Below, in pieces: positions 47,964 through 61,147 of a stretch of 64,000 bases of DNA. The DNA lies in contig NC_087084.1 of the NCBI RefSeq assembly GCF_026151205.1, positions 13,729,453 to 13,793,452 on the forward strand. Reading direction: 5' to 3'. A model generated the notes under the pieces. The model did no database searches and had not been told where the DNA came from. It saw only the letters and a program-made list of their open reading frames with translations. The DNA comes from Bolinopsis microptera (lineage: Eukaryota > Ctenophora > Tentaculata > Lobata > Bolinopsidae). Position 1 is the first letter of the stretch. Every line of letters begins with the position of its first letter. Position numbers and translations under genes: made by a program.

Positions 47964-48942
47964 GGCATGATATGGCGCAGGGATGAGGCGACACGTGCGT
48001 TACATCCTAGTGCAAAGGGTGTTTATTTGCGCGTGCAATTTTATCAAATGTATTTGTTGTGCACAATCATTAGCAGGTGCCAGTTTTACGGGTTTGTGTT
48101 TACAAGGAGACTTACTGTGACTAGGTTTTATGGAATTTTGGGATATAATTCTATACATTTACTGTAGTACTTACTGTAAACATCATTATTATTAAAAAAC
48201 TTTAATTAGTAAACATCACCATATTATTTGGTAACTTTTTAAAACATTTTGATTTAGACTAAAACAATTCTGAAAAGTATTTACCCAAATTGGTACCGTC
48301 CTATGCAAGGAGAATTAAAATCAGACAGAAACTTTCAAATTGACTCAGGTTAGTACACTTTATCAAGCTGATTAGCAAATAGTAAACATTTCCTATTTTA
48401 ATGTAACTAGTTAAAGATTCCTACTATTCAGGGAATCTTTGAAGGGACAACTTTTTACCTTCCAGCAGTGACTAATCATATTCCCGAATCTTCAATTTTT
48501 ATCACGTGCGAAAACAAATAATATGGCTTACCTGACGACCTGAATCCACATTCCACATCAATAGTTTTCCTTATGAGACCAGATCAAAATTCAATACAAT
48601 TGTATCTTTATGTTGGTTATATTTATGAGGGCTAATACAAATCAAGATGCCTTTGACAAGAGTAAAACTTTCGATGTAGTAATTTGAAGAATTCATTATT
48701 ATGAGTTCAGCAATTGCATAGTGTAATTTTAAAACAATTTAAACGCTTCTCAAAAAGTCAATGTGACATTATCATAGCTCCATAGAACGCTCAAAAAGTT
48801 TGAATGACCTTTGAAGAAAACAAAATTTAATAAATACAACTTATCTCAAGAAATATCTGAAACAAAAACGAAGCTCACTCAGTATCAAAACAACAAAATA
48901 ACCACCCAACTCTAACTCCAACTAACGTACCATTTTCCACGA
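47964..48942. other. Intergenic region 5' of USP9X
   Basis: AT-rich stretch between the USP9X start codon and the 3' end of the FKBP-like gene on the same strand. It should contain the USP9X promoter and 5' UTR; no element could be assigned. Confidence 0.5.
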
Positions 48943-50449
48943 TCACCTAAACATATTTCTAAGATTATTTGACATCATCTTATCATTTTGCTTCACTCTG
49001 CCCTCAACAACACCCAACAACTTGGTGGTTTCCACGTGATCAGGATCTAGATCGAATATCCTGCTGACATCTCGCTTACAATCCTCAAACTCGTTTATAT
49101 GACAGTAAGCCCAAGCTCGCCGGTACAGAGTCTTTATAATGTGTTCCTGACATTTCGGGATTTGTACAGCTAACTCCGGGTTGTCGAAACAGTCTAGAAC
49201 AAACTTACTATGGTAAATAACCCCGTCATAGGCATTCATCTTCATGAAACACAAGGAAATGTTCATGCGAATCAAACATATTTTCTCCTCGTGGTTGTCC
49301 TCAGGCACAGCCCTACAACCATCCGAAACCAACAACTTCAGCGCTAACCCGTACTTCTCAGCAGCAAGCAAGTAGTCCCTCCCTTTTAACAGGTTAGTAC
49401 CCAGCACCTTCATCTCGGCAGCTACACTGTGTTTCTGTGTGATGTCCATCTCCCAGGTATCAACTGCTGGTGAGAAACTCTCCAGTTGTACTTGTATAAT
49501 TATAAGCTGGTCTAGGTAGTTAGCTCGGAATTCAGAGCATTCACCGCATCTCATCTTCATGAGGCAGGAGTCTATGATGTGCCATGCAATCCCGCTGTTG
49601 TGTTGTAGCTTGTAGGAGTGGGGGGTGTCTAGCTGTATGCTTTGGAACAGATCACTGCAATAAATAACCCTGGTTATACACTTGAGAAGTCAGGTGATGC
49701 TTCATCTGTACAAAGGTACAATCATGACGTAATCATGACACAATCATGACGCAATAATGACGCAATCATGACGTAATCATGACACAATCATGATGCAATC
49801 ATGACGTAATAATGACACAATCATGACGCAATAATGACGCAATCATGACGTAATCATGACGCAATCATGACGCAATCATGACACAATCATGACGCAATAA
49901 TGACGCAATAATGACGCAATCATGACGTAATCATGACGCAATCATGACGCAATCATGACACAATCATGACGTAATCATGACACAATCATGACGCAATCAT
50001 GACGCAATCATGACACAATCATGACACAATCATGACGCAATCATGACGTAATAATGACACAATCATGACGCAATAATGACGCAATCATGACGTAATCATG
50101 ACACAATCATGATGCAATCATGACGTAATAATGACACAATCATGACGCAATAATGACGCAATCATGACGTAATCATGACGCAATCATGACGCAATCATGA
50201 CACAATCATGACGCAATAATGACGCAATCATGACGTAATCATGACGTAATCATACGAATTATTTGAGCCTATAGATTTGATAACATTCTTGTATATGTGA
50301 AGTAATTCTAGTATAATATATACAATGTAAAGTAATAGTTGATCTCCTTACCTATTTCGTTGCAGGAGTGTAAATTTTACATCGCTGAACACGTTAGGTA
50401 GACTCAATTTCTCTCCTTCAGTAAATACCTTAGACTTCGTTATTAACAT
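48943..50449 (-). CDS. FKBP/AIP-type TPR co-chaperone
   Basis: Two coding exons, 50352-50449 and 48943-49654, join in phase to give 269 residues from the first Met seen; the true start may lie in an exon I could not phase upstream. The first third resembles a degenerate FKBP peptidyl-prolyl isomerase domain (SYKLQHNSGIAWHIIDSCLMKM..., then QLIIIQVQLESF as last strand) without convincing active-site aromatics. Then comes the immunophilin linker WEMD followed by three TPR units (AAEMKVLGTNLLKGRDYLLAAEKYGLAL; NISLCFMKMNAYDGVI; KTLYRRAWAYCHINEFEDCKRD...LDPDH). Such proteins bind the HSP90 C-terminus in the cytosol through the TPR. Which member (FKBP4/5, FKBP6, FKBPL, AIP) cannot be decided. No C-terminal membrane anchor. 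Confidence 0.75.
49718..50255. repeat. 10-bp minisatellite in the FKBP-like gene intron
   Basis: About 54 tandem copies of AATCATGACG and close variants (AATAATGACG, TAATCATGAC, ACACAATC), with higher-order patterns repeated in blocks. TGACGTAA and TGACGCAA are CRE/bZIP-like. Unlike the USP9X arrays it does not include a splice site of its gene. Confidence 0.9.
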
Positions 50450-51119
50450 CACACTATTTGAAAAACAAGGCATTAGATTAATTATTTAAAGAATAGAACT
50501 CTTATTAGCTTACTTCAGGTTGAGAATAACGACATTTTGTGCAACAAATCACCAGAAACGTTTTCATTTTCGGAAGTATTATTTGTTGGATTTCATGATG
50601 GCAGTGGGTTCCCAAATCACTGAAATCAGTGCCAACAATGCCACAAACAGAAATACAGTAGAAATACAACTGCAATTTAAAGTTGTTAGCAGAGAATATA
50701 TAAAAGCCAAATTATATGACTGAAAAAGAAAAAATTGGCAAATCCAAAGGGTTAAAACACCTACAGAGTTAATAAAGATGACGTGTTTGCGTGTAACCAA
50801 AAAGTGTGTAAATGCAAACATAGGCCTCACTTTATGCAAAATGTTACAGCTTGGCTGACAGCTTATCTTCAATAGTCTTAGCAGTATTAATCACTTGTTC
50901 CCGTAATGTTGTATTAATTCGTAAACTGAATATCTGTTTTTTATGTAAGTAATCACATTTAACACACTTTTAATTTGCTGAAAATCAGTTTCAGGAGACA
51001 ATCGTCAATCATTACATGTTGAAATTACTCGCAGATAAAATGAACTTCAATAAGATTAACTGAATCAAAGGAACATGACAGTGAAAAATGGCCTCGTACA
51101 ATTTCAGAGTGTAGGAGCA
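50450..51119. promoter_or_regulatory. Divergent intergenic region (FKBP-like / SLC22-like)
   Basis: Head-to-head arrangement with about 0.67 kb between start codons. A likely 5' UTR donor of the FKBP-like gene (CTGAA|GTAAGC on the minus strand) lies near 50515. An upstream in-frame ATG of the SLC22 gene is at 51075. No core promoter element could be named. Confidence 0.35.
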
Positions 51120-54100
51120 ATGGAGGATGTGATAAAACGTTCGGGGAACACATTTGGCACAAACGAGGCTTTCATCCTAACTCAATTATCCATAGCTGCA
51201 GTACCCACTGCAGCTATCATCTTCTTGGACATAATAACAAATCAAATACCACAGGTAAGCTACATTACACTGATCACTTACTTGAGCACTGCTATTATTT
51301 TTAGTAATAATAATTATCATACATACATTCCTTTCTGATAATTTTGAGATGAACACTGTAATTTTAAAATAATCATTATCATACCGAGGTCACTAACAAG
51401 CGTACACTTTTTAAACAAGGTCTGCATTAAAGATGAAGATGGAAATTGTAATTTGTATCCTGGAGTATCCTTAGATGTATGTGTTAACGACTCATCCACA
51501 TGGGACTACATTTACCCCCAGGCATCTATTGTCTCCAATTTTGATCTATTATGCTATCCATCGTGAGTGCCTTTTGCCTAATACTATACATACAATGAAT
51601 CTGATTTTATTGACACACCGAAAAAATCAACCTGTTAAAGCCAAAGCAAAACGACAATAAAAAACCAAGCCCAAAACCAATATATTATATCCTCTTTATA
51701 ACGACAGGTGGTGGCTGACACTCCCAGCGTTTGTGTTCTACTTGGGTATGATTCTTGGTTGTGTTTTTGCTGGTCTCATGTCAGATTATATTGGCAGGTA
51801 ATATCGTTAGATTAAAAGAAATATCATGACAAGCATAAATTCTTTAACAGTTGATTTTATACATTTGTCTTTAGCGGATTAGGAATTAATTTGTTGAATG
51901 ACTTTATTTAAGTTCACTTCACAGTTTCTGATATTCAGTAACATTTCTAAAGCTTGAGGTGTTATAACGATGATCAACTCCATAGCAACTAAAACATATT
52001 TCCTGTGGTATTAATCTTTAACTGTGTATAGATAACAGTAAAGATGTTTATCTATCATGCATATATATTACAGGAAACCAGTATTGATGATACTTCTTTT
52101 CCTAGAGGATGTTTTTTTAGGACTCCTCATAATTGCTGAGTCTTACCAAGTTTGGCTTGTTTTCAGGTGAGCTCTCATTATAAACTTGACATTTTGGAAA
52201 AATAAATAAATCACTCAGCATTTTGTTGTTTTCAAACCTAGGTTAAACATTTTCATAATAATCCATATTTTAATGGTAAGGCAGATAAAAGTTCAATAAT
52301 TAGTTAATATTTCAGATTCTTTACAGGTCTTTTCATTGGATACTTTGTTGTTTCGAAGGTTTTGATAATAGAAGGATTAAAAGTTCGGTACAGACACTCA
52401 TTCTTGGCTGCAATATGGTGTTGCTTTGCAGTAGGTAAGTGCTACATAATCGACTTACAATCTGATAACGTAATGTCTTTGTGTCAGATACTTTCGTTTT
52501 ACTTAAAATTGCACAGAAATCAGATATTATATGCATAATATATTTACCTATTATTATTAGGTTTTCTGTTCCTGTCATTGTTGGCTTATGTATTCACAAA
52601 ATATATCGATATGATAGCATGCATAGTTCTTCTGGTGGCGTTCCTTTGGGGAATTTATCTTTTCGGTATCGAAGAATCCCTGAGATGGTTATTAGTAAAA
52701 CGAAAGGTAAGAATTCTTTACTCTGGAATTATGCTCATACACTACGGGCTATTGATTGATACCTCATATTATGACATATCACACTTATTCAAATGAGGAT
52801 CAGAGTGAAGAGTCTTGAATTTTTGAATAGCTAATAGCTATAATACTATGCAACCATTGCCTTAAATTAGGGACCTTAATTGCATCTTTGATACCATTCC
52901 AGGAAGAACAGGCATCATATCTTTTAGGAAAAATATCATACAGAAATAAAGTCGATTTACCAAGCTACAATGAAATAAGGAAACCTCAGGATGATGATTT
53001 CAACATTTTGGACATGTTCAGATTAAATGAATCACGTATGTAATCGGATATTCTCGAAATAGCTGAGTTGATACAAATCACAGTTTTTGATATATTATCA
53101 TCATTACAATTAATACAAATACCTGCTACATGATTGAATTTGTAGTGATTATCGAGGACATTCAGATACAGCATACAAAACTTAGTTAGTCTTCCATCAA
53201 CATTTCTGTGACACTCAAGGTCTCTGTAGCCAATGTCTTGTCATTTTGACTTGCTTATCAACTACTACAGTATAGCTAACCAACTAATCTTGCAGGATAT
53301 TTGATGACCGTATTAATTGTCTTAAGTATAGTGAGTTTCTATCTTCTGGTGACTTACACTATAGATGTGGGCATAACCATCTTCAATGTAACAAGGTTGG
53401 TATTCTACAAGTTCAACAATAATAATATGATATCTTTACAGCTCAGTACAACAAATGACTATGTAACACTCATTATATTATAATATATGCATTATACAGT
53501 GAATAAAGTCCATTTTCTGGTCTATCAATAACAACTGTTCCAGTGTTCCTGTTAATTTGTTGATCGTTGGAGTAGCACATCTAATAGGTGTACTGCTTGC
53601 AGCAGTCAGCTGCTACTACTGGGGAAGAAGGGCCACAGTCAGCAGCCTGCATATCATAATCTTGGGATTACTAATACTTATGTGCGGTGAGTTTAATCAT
53701 GGCTAACAATGTATCCGAGGCAGTAAATTGGTATAGATAAACCATATTGAGCAAAAAATGCTTTAGTCAAAGGTATTTCTAATTCATATGCTCTTTGTTC
53801 CATTACAAATTTCAGCCCTCACAAAGTATGTACTGATTACAATGATATGTGCGATCGGAGTAAGATGCTTATCAGCTGGTTTGGTATACTTTTATTCACT
53901 GTACTCATTGGAGGTATTTGCAACCCCTCTACGAGCAAAAGCCATGGGAATGATAACATCAGGTATTAAAGTAATAATTTACTCGCAGCTGTTACTGCGA
54001 ATGTTTATGGCTAACAATATTAAAATAGGTTCCTGAAGAGATTTGTCCATCTAAGGTATCATATTATAACGATACCCTCATGTCTGCATGGTATCTAGGG

Positions 54101-55687
54101 CTGTGCATTCTGTGAATAAGAGTAGCCTTTGACTGCATTAATATGGCAACTGATTTCATTTTAGGATCAGCTGTGGGTGGACTATTAGCATCATTCTTAG
54201 ACTTCTTTGAAATGGATCAAGATGTCAACATACCTATCCAGATTGTAACTATAGTAGCTGTTTTTGTTGTGACAATTGCAACATTTTCCTTGAGGGAGAC
54301 AAAAGGAGCATCTTTGCCAGAGCGCATTGAAACAATGCCTCAGGTAACGACTTTGTTTAAGCTAATCTTCTGAGATCGATAAACTTTTAGCTGAAATCTC
54401 TAATTTTTACAGTGCAGTGATAGGAACTCTGCATTTTTGATGAAAAATTGATCAGAAGTGGTTGGGTAATGATTGGTTTAACTTTTATAATGTGTATTTT
54501 GATTTACTGACCTCAAGTTACTTCCAGGTTTTACCAAACTTGCTTTCAGATATTGCCATATGAACAGTGGTGTCAATGTACAGCAGATAACCCAGAAAAT
54601 CACCCACTGCTTACCTCTCCTCAGTTTACACACATTCATATTAATAACGCACTCACCTCAGGTAAGAAAATTAAATTTGCTAATTGTGCCTGGATAGCTT
54701 TAACGATTAACCCAGCAGAATAATACCGGGCGCAATCTTTGTCGTTTGAATGTGGGACAATTTGGAAAAACTTAATTATGGTACTAGCAAAACTGTGTGT
54801 TTTGCTCTAAAAACACACTTTTTTAGAGATTTTACCAGCGTATCCTCTAAAATCATCTAAATTGTTCAATTTAAAGTAGGGTCGCCAAAAGGGGAGGGGG
54901 CACTAACAGGGGGGCTCTTTTTTAGTGGGGCGCCAACAGGCAATGGTACGCCGCTGAATAGGGGAACCGTGATCGGGGGTTAAATAAGTGATAACGCCCT
55001 GCCAAAAGATCCTCGATCTCATTAGGACCACCTTCAGTGGCGTAACTTTGCCTGTTGGCGCCACCCCGCTCAGTGACAAAAAGCGCCCCCCCCCCTAAAA
55101 TTTTTTGTGTCCCTAAAAAAAAATTGAAAAAAAAAAAAAAAAAAAAGGTCAGGTACTTTTTTTCTCGCCCCCCTGAAGCAAAAAAGGGTACCCCAAATAT
55201 TTTTTTCGCGTCGACCGAACGCTAAATTGGACAGGGAAATACACAAACAAGGCGTTTTTTCAGTGAAAGGGCCTAAAATTCAGGAAAATTGCGCCCCCCC
55301 CCCTTATACGGCGCCCCCCCCGCACAGCAGGGTCTGTGGGGCCCTAAGTTACGCCACTGCACCTTCAAGCATGAATTAGATTGTGCTGTAATCTAATCTT
55401 ATTTTATACTTTGAAAGGGGGAGGGGGGGGGGGCTGGGCCTTTTTTTGGGCGGGACGCCAACATGCAACGTTACATCAATGGGTAAAAGAAGTTATTTAT
55501 AGTGTGTTGTATTATATTATATACGTTTTCGACAGAGGAATCCCCATTTAGAAATACACTTACCCCAATAAACAAAGACAAAAATACCCTTTATAAAAAT
55601 TGCAGATGGCCGGACTCACCGCTATACAGAAACACAAAGCTGGATGGGACAAAACTGGCTTACAGAATCACCGACAACTACTACTGA
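51120..55687 (+). CDS. SLC22-like organic ion transporter (major facilitator superfamily)
   Basis: Thirteen exons with consistent phases: 51120-51254, 51420-51562, 51708-51797, 52074-52166, 52316-52434, 52561-52706, 52903-53035, 53296-53395, 53544-53686, 53816-53962, 54165-54343, 54550-54661, 55536-55687; 563 residues, the usual SLC22 size. Supporting features: the start MEDVIKRSGNTFG (family MxFDDxLxxxGxFG), a cysteine-bearing extracellular loop between TM1 and TM2 ending DLLCYPSWW, the MFS loop motif GLMSDYIGRKP (about 114-125), RFFTGLFIGYF, EESLRWLLVKRK after TM6, and the LRETKGASLPERIE motif after TM12. The C-terminal tail is polar and ends ITDNYY. Plasma-membrane organic cation or anion transport is expected; substrate not predictable. 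An in-frame ATG at 51075 would add 15 residues; the family pattern favours 51120. Confidence 0.85.
55035..55359. mobile_element. hAT-type MITE in the last SLC22 intron
   Basis: Ends are CAGTGGCGTAACTT and its reverse complement AAGTTACGCCACTG, the classic hAT terminus. Flanking CCACCTTC and GCACCTTC give an 8-bp target duplication with one mismatch. Interior is C-, A- and T-run rich with no coding capacity. Confidence 0.8.
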
Positions 55688-57564
55688 AAGTTCGTCGGGC
55701 CGCAGGAGATCAATATAATAAAAAAGAAAGGATGAAATCAGAAATGTTATCAAATTTTTTTTCAAACAGTATATATATACATTCAATTAAATCAAGTGAT
55801 GCAATTGGCAGAGCACAATCAAATTTTAAGTGTTGCAATTGGCAGAGCACAATTCATTGCTACCAATAATTTTTTCAAAAACATTTTAACAAAACACATG
55901 ATCTACTCCATTATAGGGGCAGGGATGAGGTTGTATCAAATAGGTTGCTAAGATAGTACTCACATTGACAGTCTTCATCTAAAAACAACTGAAGAAATTT
56001 GATAAGTGTCGAATTTGTAGCCAAAACTAACCGTTTTGCTGACTTTTGTTTTCTCAAATAAAAAGCAGGAAGATCTAGTACCAAGAACTGGAATTCAACA
56101 ATTTGTCAACAGATTAGCAGATCTCATAGCAAGAAAGAGGAAGGAGATGTACTGTGATGTAGTAAGGCATGAATGAAGATAAAATTTGCTATGCTAAGCA
56201 CAACTGTTATCGCTCTTCGTGGGTACAGAAGCAAGAAGATTGACATCAAACATGAAACCCCTCTATCAGAAGTCTCGTACAACCTCATCCCTACCCCGAT
56301 AATGGAGTATATGATGTGTTTTGGAAATTTGTGTGTATGTATTTGATTATTTATAGTTCAATTGATAGCAATGCACCATTTCCGTTACCTATGTATTCTG
56401 CCGTTCCCTGAGAAAAGGCAGTAAGTCACATCGATGCCATTTTGAGAAAATGGGACAAACGTGTTTGTCGTTTTTGAGGTAATTTTACTCGCATAAAAAG
56501 GGGTTAATTTTGACATTTATGCGTAAATAAATTATTGTCATAATATGTCCTCAACATGCTTAAAAGCATAAATTCACCATCTCTGATCTATAAAAACCAT
56601 TTTTCTCCAAAATACTTACTGCCTTTTATCAGAATTGATTTCAACCGATTCCTCTCTAGAAAGGCAGTAAGTCCATTTTTCCTCAGATAAATGATAAAGT
56701 CAACACAAAAATACAACAACAATTCTTTATTTTGGATCATATCTTTGCAATATAATTATGTGGGCCTCCTGTGCATTGCGAGTGTGTAAATGTAATATTG
56801 ACGAAAAATGGATAATTTCTCGCTAATTTCTCTTGTCATACGTTGTATGACCCGCCTGTATCGTCGAAGACGATATACACTATAGTGAAGCGACAGTGGG
56901 GGTCACCACGTGATACAAAATTTCTCCAGGTAAAATCGCAAAAAAGACCGATTTTTGAGCCAAAAAGCCATGTTTTTTAACTTGGCATATCAGAAAATAT
57001 GCATGAAGATAGCTAAAACACAGCCGGCCGCACATGATGGCATTAAATGTTTGACGGATGTTACTCGTCTAAATTACTTCAAAGTAGCGCGCGCCGCTTT
57101 CTTCTCGAAGATGGCAAGTGCTACGAAGTAGCGCGCGCCGGGCCAGATCATTAACAATGGTCAAATTAAACTAGTAAGCAGTATTTTTTTAAAATATTAA
57201 GAGACCGAGCGTGTATCAGTTCGACTCGGCGCGCGTCTTGGTACGGTAGGTTATAAACCTATTGGTGATTGGAGGAATTCGCAGCTTCGACGCGCCGCGC
57301 AAACTAGCATTGCAGAGCAACGATCTGGAAGGGTTGACATCGTCAATCAATAAATTTACCTCAGCACGCAGGCTATTATGTTTATAAACATAGAGATTAG
57401 GCGGAATGACATGTTGAGCGTGGCCCAGTAATGATCAATATAATAAACCTACAACTAATAAATCAGAGGAGGCGCCAAAAAATTTGTAGAATCGGAATTG
57501 GAGGCGTTAAAAATATTTTATCTTTTTTAAAGGCAACGCCAAATCACAAATAGTATTAGTAGAA

Positions 57565-57891
57565 TTTGACCAAAACCCATAATCATGGGTAGAGTGAACC
57601 GCTGCCAGTGTCTCTCTTTTCCAAACAAAAGAAAATGATATTAATTTGAGGAACCGTCCGCAAATGCAAATTGATACCGAGAATGAAATCGGTCGCTCGC
57701 TTTTCCCATTCAATAAGCTTTATTACAATACGTAAGCCGTGAATGAATGGAAAAAGCGAGCGACCGATTTCATTTTCGGTATCAATTTGCATTTGCGGAC
57801 GGTTCCTCAAATTAATATCATTTTCTTTTGTTTGGAAAAGAGAGACACTGGCAGCGGTTCACTCTACCCATGATTATGGGTTTTGGTCAAA
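57565..57891. repeat. Large near-perfect palindrome
   Basis: Arms of about 150 bp starting TTTGACCAAAACCCATAATC are reverse complements almost without mismatch, separated by a centre of about 30 bp around 57716-57742. Likely a foldback MITE; transcripts would form a long double-stranded hairpin. Small open frames on it are incidental. Confidence 0.85.
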
Positions 57892-60562
57892 TATCACCTC
57901 TTTTTGATTATAATGTCAGGATAATTTACACAGTCGAAACTTAATTAGGAGGTAATTTCAACGATTTCGAAATTTTACCTTTGAAAACGTTTCCTTGTGT
58001 TTAGGTAGGCATATCTGTCAATAACAGACTGAATATAGCACTTTTTACTCATTCAAGTTGGCATTAAATTCATATATAATGCCATTTTAATATCGTGGGA
58101 AAGCAGAATTTATTCGAAATCACGAATGAGCAAAATTCTCACCTTTCGCACGTGCAAACTTTGAGCGGACGTTGCGTGCGCATAAAATATTGAATCACCA
58201 TAAATTTTTGCATAGTGTTATTTAATATATAGTTTGATAAGCATGAAAAGTTTCAGAAGATTTCAAAAAGAACTTGGATCACAACGGGACTCCAAAGTTG
58301 GTAAAAATCGTGAAAATAACAATTTTTAGTGATTTTAGCTATTTTAAATGAATTTGGGCGTGTCCCCACGTGTGCAACTTTTCGATTTTCAACTTTAAAA
58401 CTAGCCTATAACACAATTTAGACCTTTAGAAAGCAAAATTGAGCTCCACAACCCAAGGGATGGCCCAACACCAGAGAATACTAATTCACAACTTTTGTGT
58501 TTTTATAAAATTATTCTTCAAAAAAGCACAAACTTCAATAGCGAATATCTTTATGAAGGAGCAAGGTAGGAAAACTTTCCGGTAGATTTTCAGAATGCTT
58601 GAACAATTATCTAAGGTGAAAATGTCCTCAGATTTTGAATAAAATTACTCCTTAATGCTTTAAAATCGATTTGAAAAGTTGTTATTTTGTCAAAAATCAA
58701 GTTTTAAAAACACTTAAATTGATGACGTCATCAAGTGATGATGATGACGATAAATTATTTTTCGATATAATGTAAACTAAAGTATAAACAATTATCTTTA
58801 AAACCTGTGGTTCGAAATGACTGTATCTTTTATACTTTTGAATCTACGGACACTTAAATGTAGGCTACAATTTACTGCAAAAGCGTCTATACATATATAT
58901 ATATACTAGTGTAACCCGGCCTACGGCCGGGATTTCACTGCCGCAGTTAAAAAGGGTAGGAGTAATTACCCGCTGAGTCAAAACCCGGATTAGGCGAGCA
59001 ATTCTATTCGGAGTGCCCTCACGTATCCAATAGTATGCTTAAAAGATAGTAATTCTTAATCAATAATCAATAGAAATTAACCCTTAACACCATGCACCAC
59101 ACCAGCCTATCATATTTGTGAACATGCATTACATTGTCGTATGAAAGTATGAACTCTCTCTACAGTCCAAACAGACCGTTTGAGCACTCCCTCCCCTAAT
59201 AAGTTTATAGTATTATATGACCATGTAATATATACGCCATGTAATATATACGCTACATATGCAGAGAGAGAGAGAGAGAGAGCTAGCCCCGTAACTCTTG
59301 CCGTTCTTCTCAAGCCATTTTATGTAACATATTTTGTGGTACAAAACCATCAATTAAACCACTTACCACCGGCCGATTTTTATAAAATTTGCTTATTGGC
59401 TTCGTCAGAGTTTTGTCGGCACTATACCGAAAAAACCAGTCCCGTAACTATTACCGTTTTTTTTGTATAACCGTTCGGAAATTACACACAGACACACACA
59501 CAGACACACACACAGACACACACACATTCTGGTGTTATTAAGTTGATATATATATAGCTTCACGACAATCTGTTGTAAAACAGGGGTTTCAGAAAACCCA
59601 CTTCCCGATACTCCTGCAACATGAATTTTTTTTTACAGTCGATTTGGACAAGGTCTAGACGCTCTGCAAAGTTACAGATCTCTAACTCAGTTTTAACATG
59701 GTTTTTAAGGCACCTGAATATGGCGATTTTGGGTTTTTTACCTAATTTCGTATAACATGCTGGCGCGTATTTTGCGCAAATTTCTTAAAAACCTCCACAT
59801 AACTATTTCTTATTCCTGTCATCTTTAACATTGAATTAGAATGTTTTGAACTTAAATATACCTGCTGAACTACTTTCGATGAGTCTTAATGCCTGGAAAA
59901 CAATAAAGGGGATATAATAGTATAGGGGGTACATAGTGTTGTGAATATAAGGGCAACGGTTATGCTTGCCAGCATTGTGATAAAACAAATATATATTAAA
60001 ATATTCGCTATGTTTTTGAACATGATAGCCTGAGGTCCCCAGGTAAGGGCGGATCTAATTAGACCCAGGCTGCAAAACATAGCTAGCACAATGTTTCTGT
60101 ACCACACCCTATTACTATTTTAGCAAAAGTTGCAAAATTCGCGGTGTGCACCTTTAAAAGTTGAAAGTATTATTATATCATTATCACTTGTTAATATTTT
60201 CACGGAAATCACATTCAATTTAATACTTACCAATTACCATGCGTGTCTATCCGGCCCGTAAGCGTGGTACTTGGAGGACTTCGCCGCTTCGACGCGCCGC
60301 GCAAACTAGCATTTTTGCTTCGCATCGTCGATCGTTGCTCTGCTTCGCAGAAAAACGATTTTGATGGGTTGACATCGTCAATCAAGCGTGGTACTCTTTT
60401 CGAGTTAATTCTTGCATAAATCAGCAATCAGTGGAGCATCAGCATTCAGCAAGCAATAAATTAGCAAACTCGGAGTCGGTAATGATCACCATTTTAGGAT
60501 GTCTTATAATTTTCTTCGTGGAGTTTTGAATATTTTATTGGATTTGGTGTACACCACTTGTT

Positions 60563-61013
60563 TGGGGCCATTTAGTTCTACTTTAAGTAGTCCTAAGTAG
60601 TACTTAGGACGTCTTACCTGGGGACCCCAGGCTATTATGTTCATAAACATGTATAATAAAGATTCGGCGGAATGACAGGCTGAGCGCCGCCCAGTAAACA
60701 GTAAAGGACGTCCGCCAAAATCGCAAATTTTCAGACCACCCCCGGCCCTCCCTCTGTCCGGGTGTGTCCGAATTTTCAAAACCACCACCCCCCCCCCCCC
60801 CCTTCCCCGGACGTCCGGATTTCCAGTTACTTTTAAAAGTACAAATAAAACCAACTCAAATTCACTGAATAATTAGTGTCAAAGAGTTGTATTTGTAATT
60901 AATTGGAATTTTTCGTTTTCAGAAAACCCCCCTCCCCCTGTCCGGATTTGTCCGAAATTCCAGAACCACCCCCCCCTACCTATTTGCCGGACGTCCTAAG
61001 TAGATGGCCCCTT
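60563..61013. mobile_element. Inverted-repeat DNA element
   Basis: Left GGGGCCATTTAG...ACTTAGGACGTC and right GACGTCC-TAAGTAGATGGCCCC form matching ends; the interior has C-runs and repeats of TCCGGxxxTGTCCG. No coding capacity. Boundaries approximate; the left end contains an internal partial repeat of the terminus. Confidence 0.5.
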
Positions 61014-61147
61014 ATTATTTGAATGAAAACATTGATCGCTTCTCTTGTTTGTTGTTTAAAAGTTGTATAAGAAAACGCTTCTTAACAGTGATAGTAATAC
61101 TTCAGTACCCTAATTGCTAATGTTATTGTTATCAGTAATCATTACAT

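Larger units (their letters stand above)
55688..61147. other. Intergenic region with transposon remnants
   Basis: No gene recognised. A short frame near 56070-56165 (EDLVPRTGIQQFVNRLADLI) and another near 56185-56290 (ALRGYRSKKID) look like transposon protein debris. Segments at 57281-57430 recur at 60265-60400 and 60630-60700. A repeat with an AACCCGGCCTACGGCCGGG motif (58915), GA, CA and TA microsatellites (59265-59560) suggests a retroposon end. A TIR element occupies about 60563-61013. Confidence 0.5.

Noticed and set aside
50579-50872. Hydrophobic 97-codon minus-strand frame
   Set aside because: AT-rich hydrophobic translation in the divergent promoter region without splice or family support.
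55600-55869. 89-codon frame starting MQMAGLTAIQKH
   Set aside because: Overlaps the last SLC22 exon in another frame; the SLC22 frame joins in phase with exon 12.
57507-57810. Overlapping minus-strand frames
   Set aside because: They lie on the arms of the palindrome and mirror each other; no protein family recognised.
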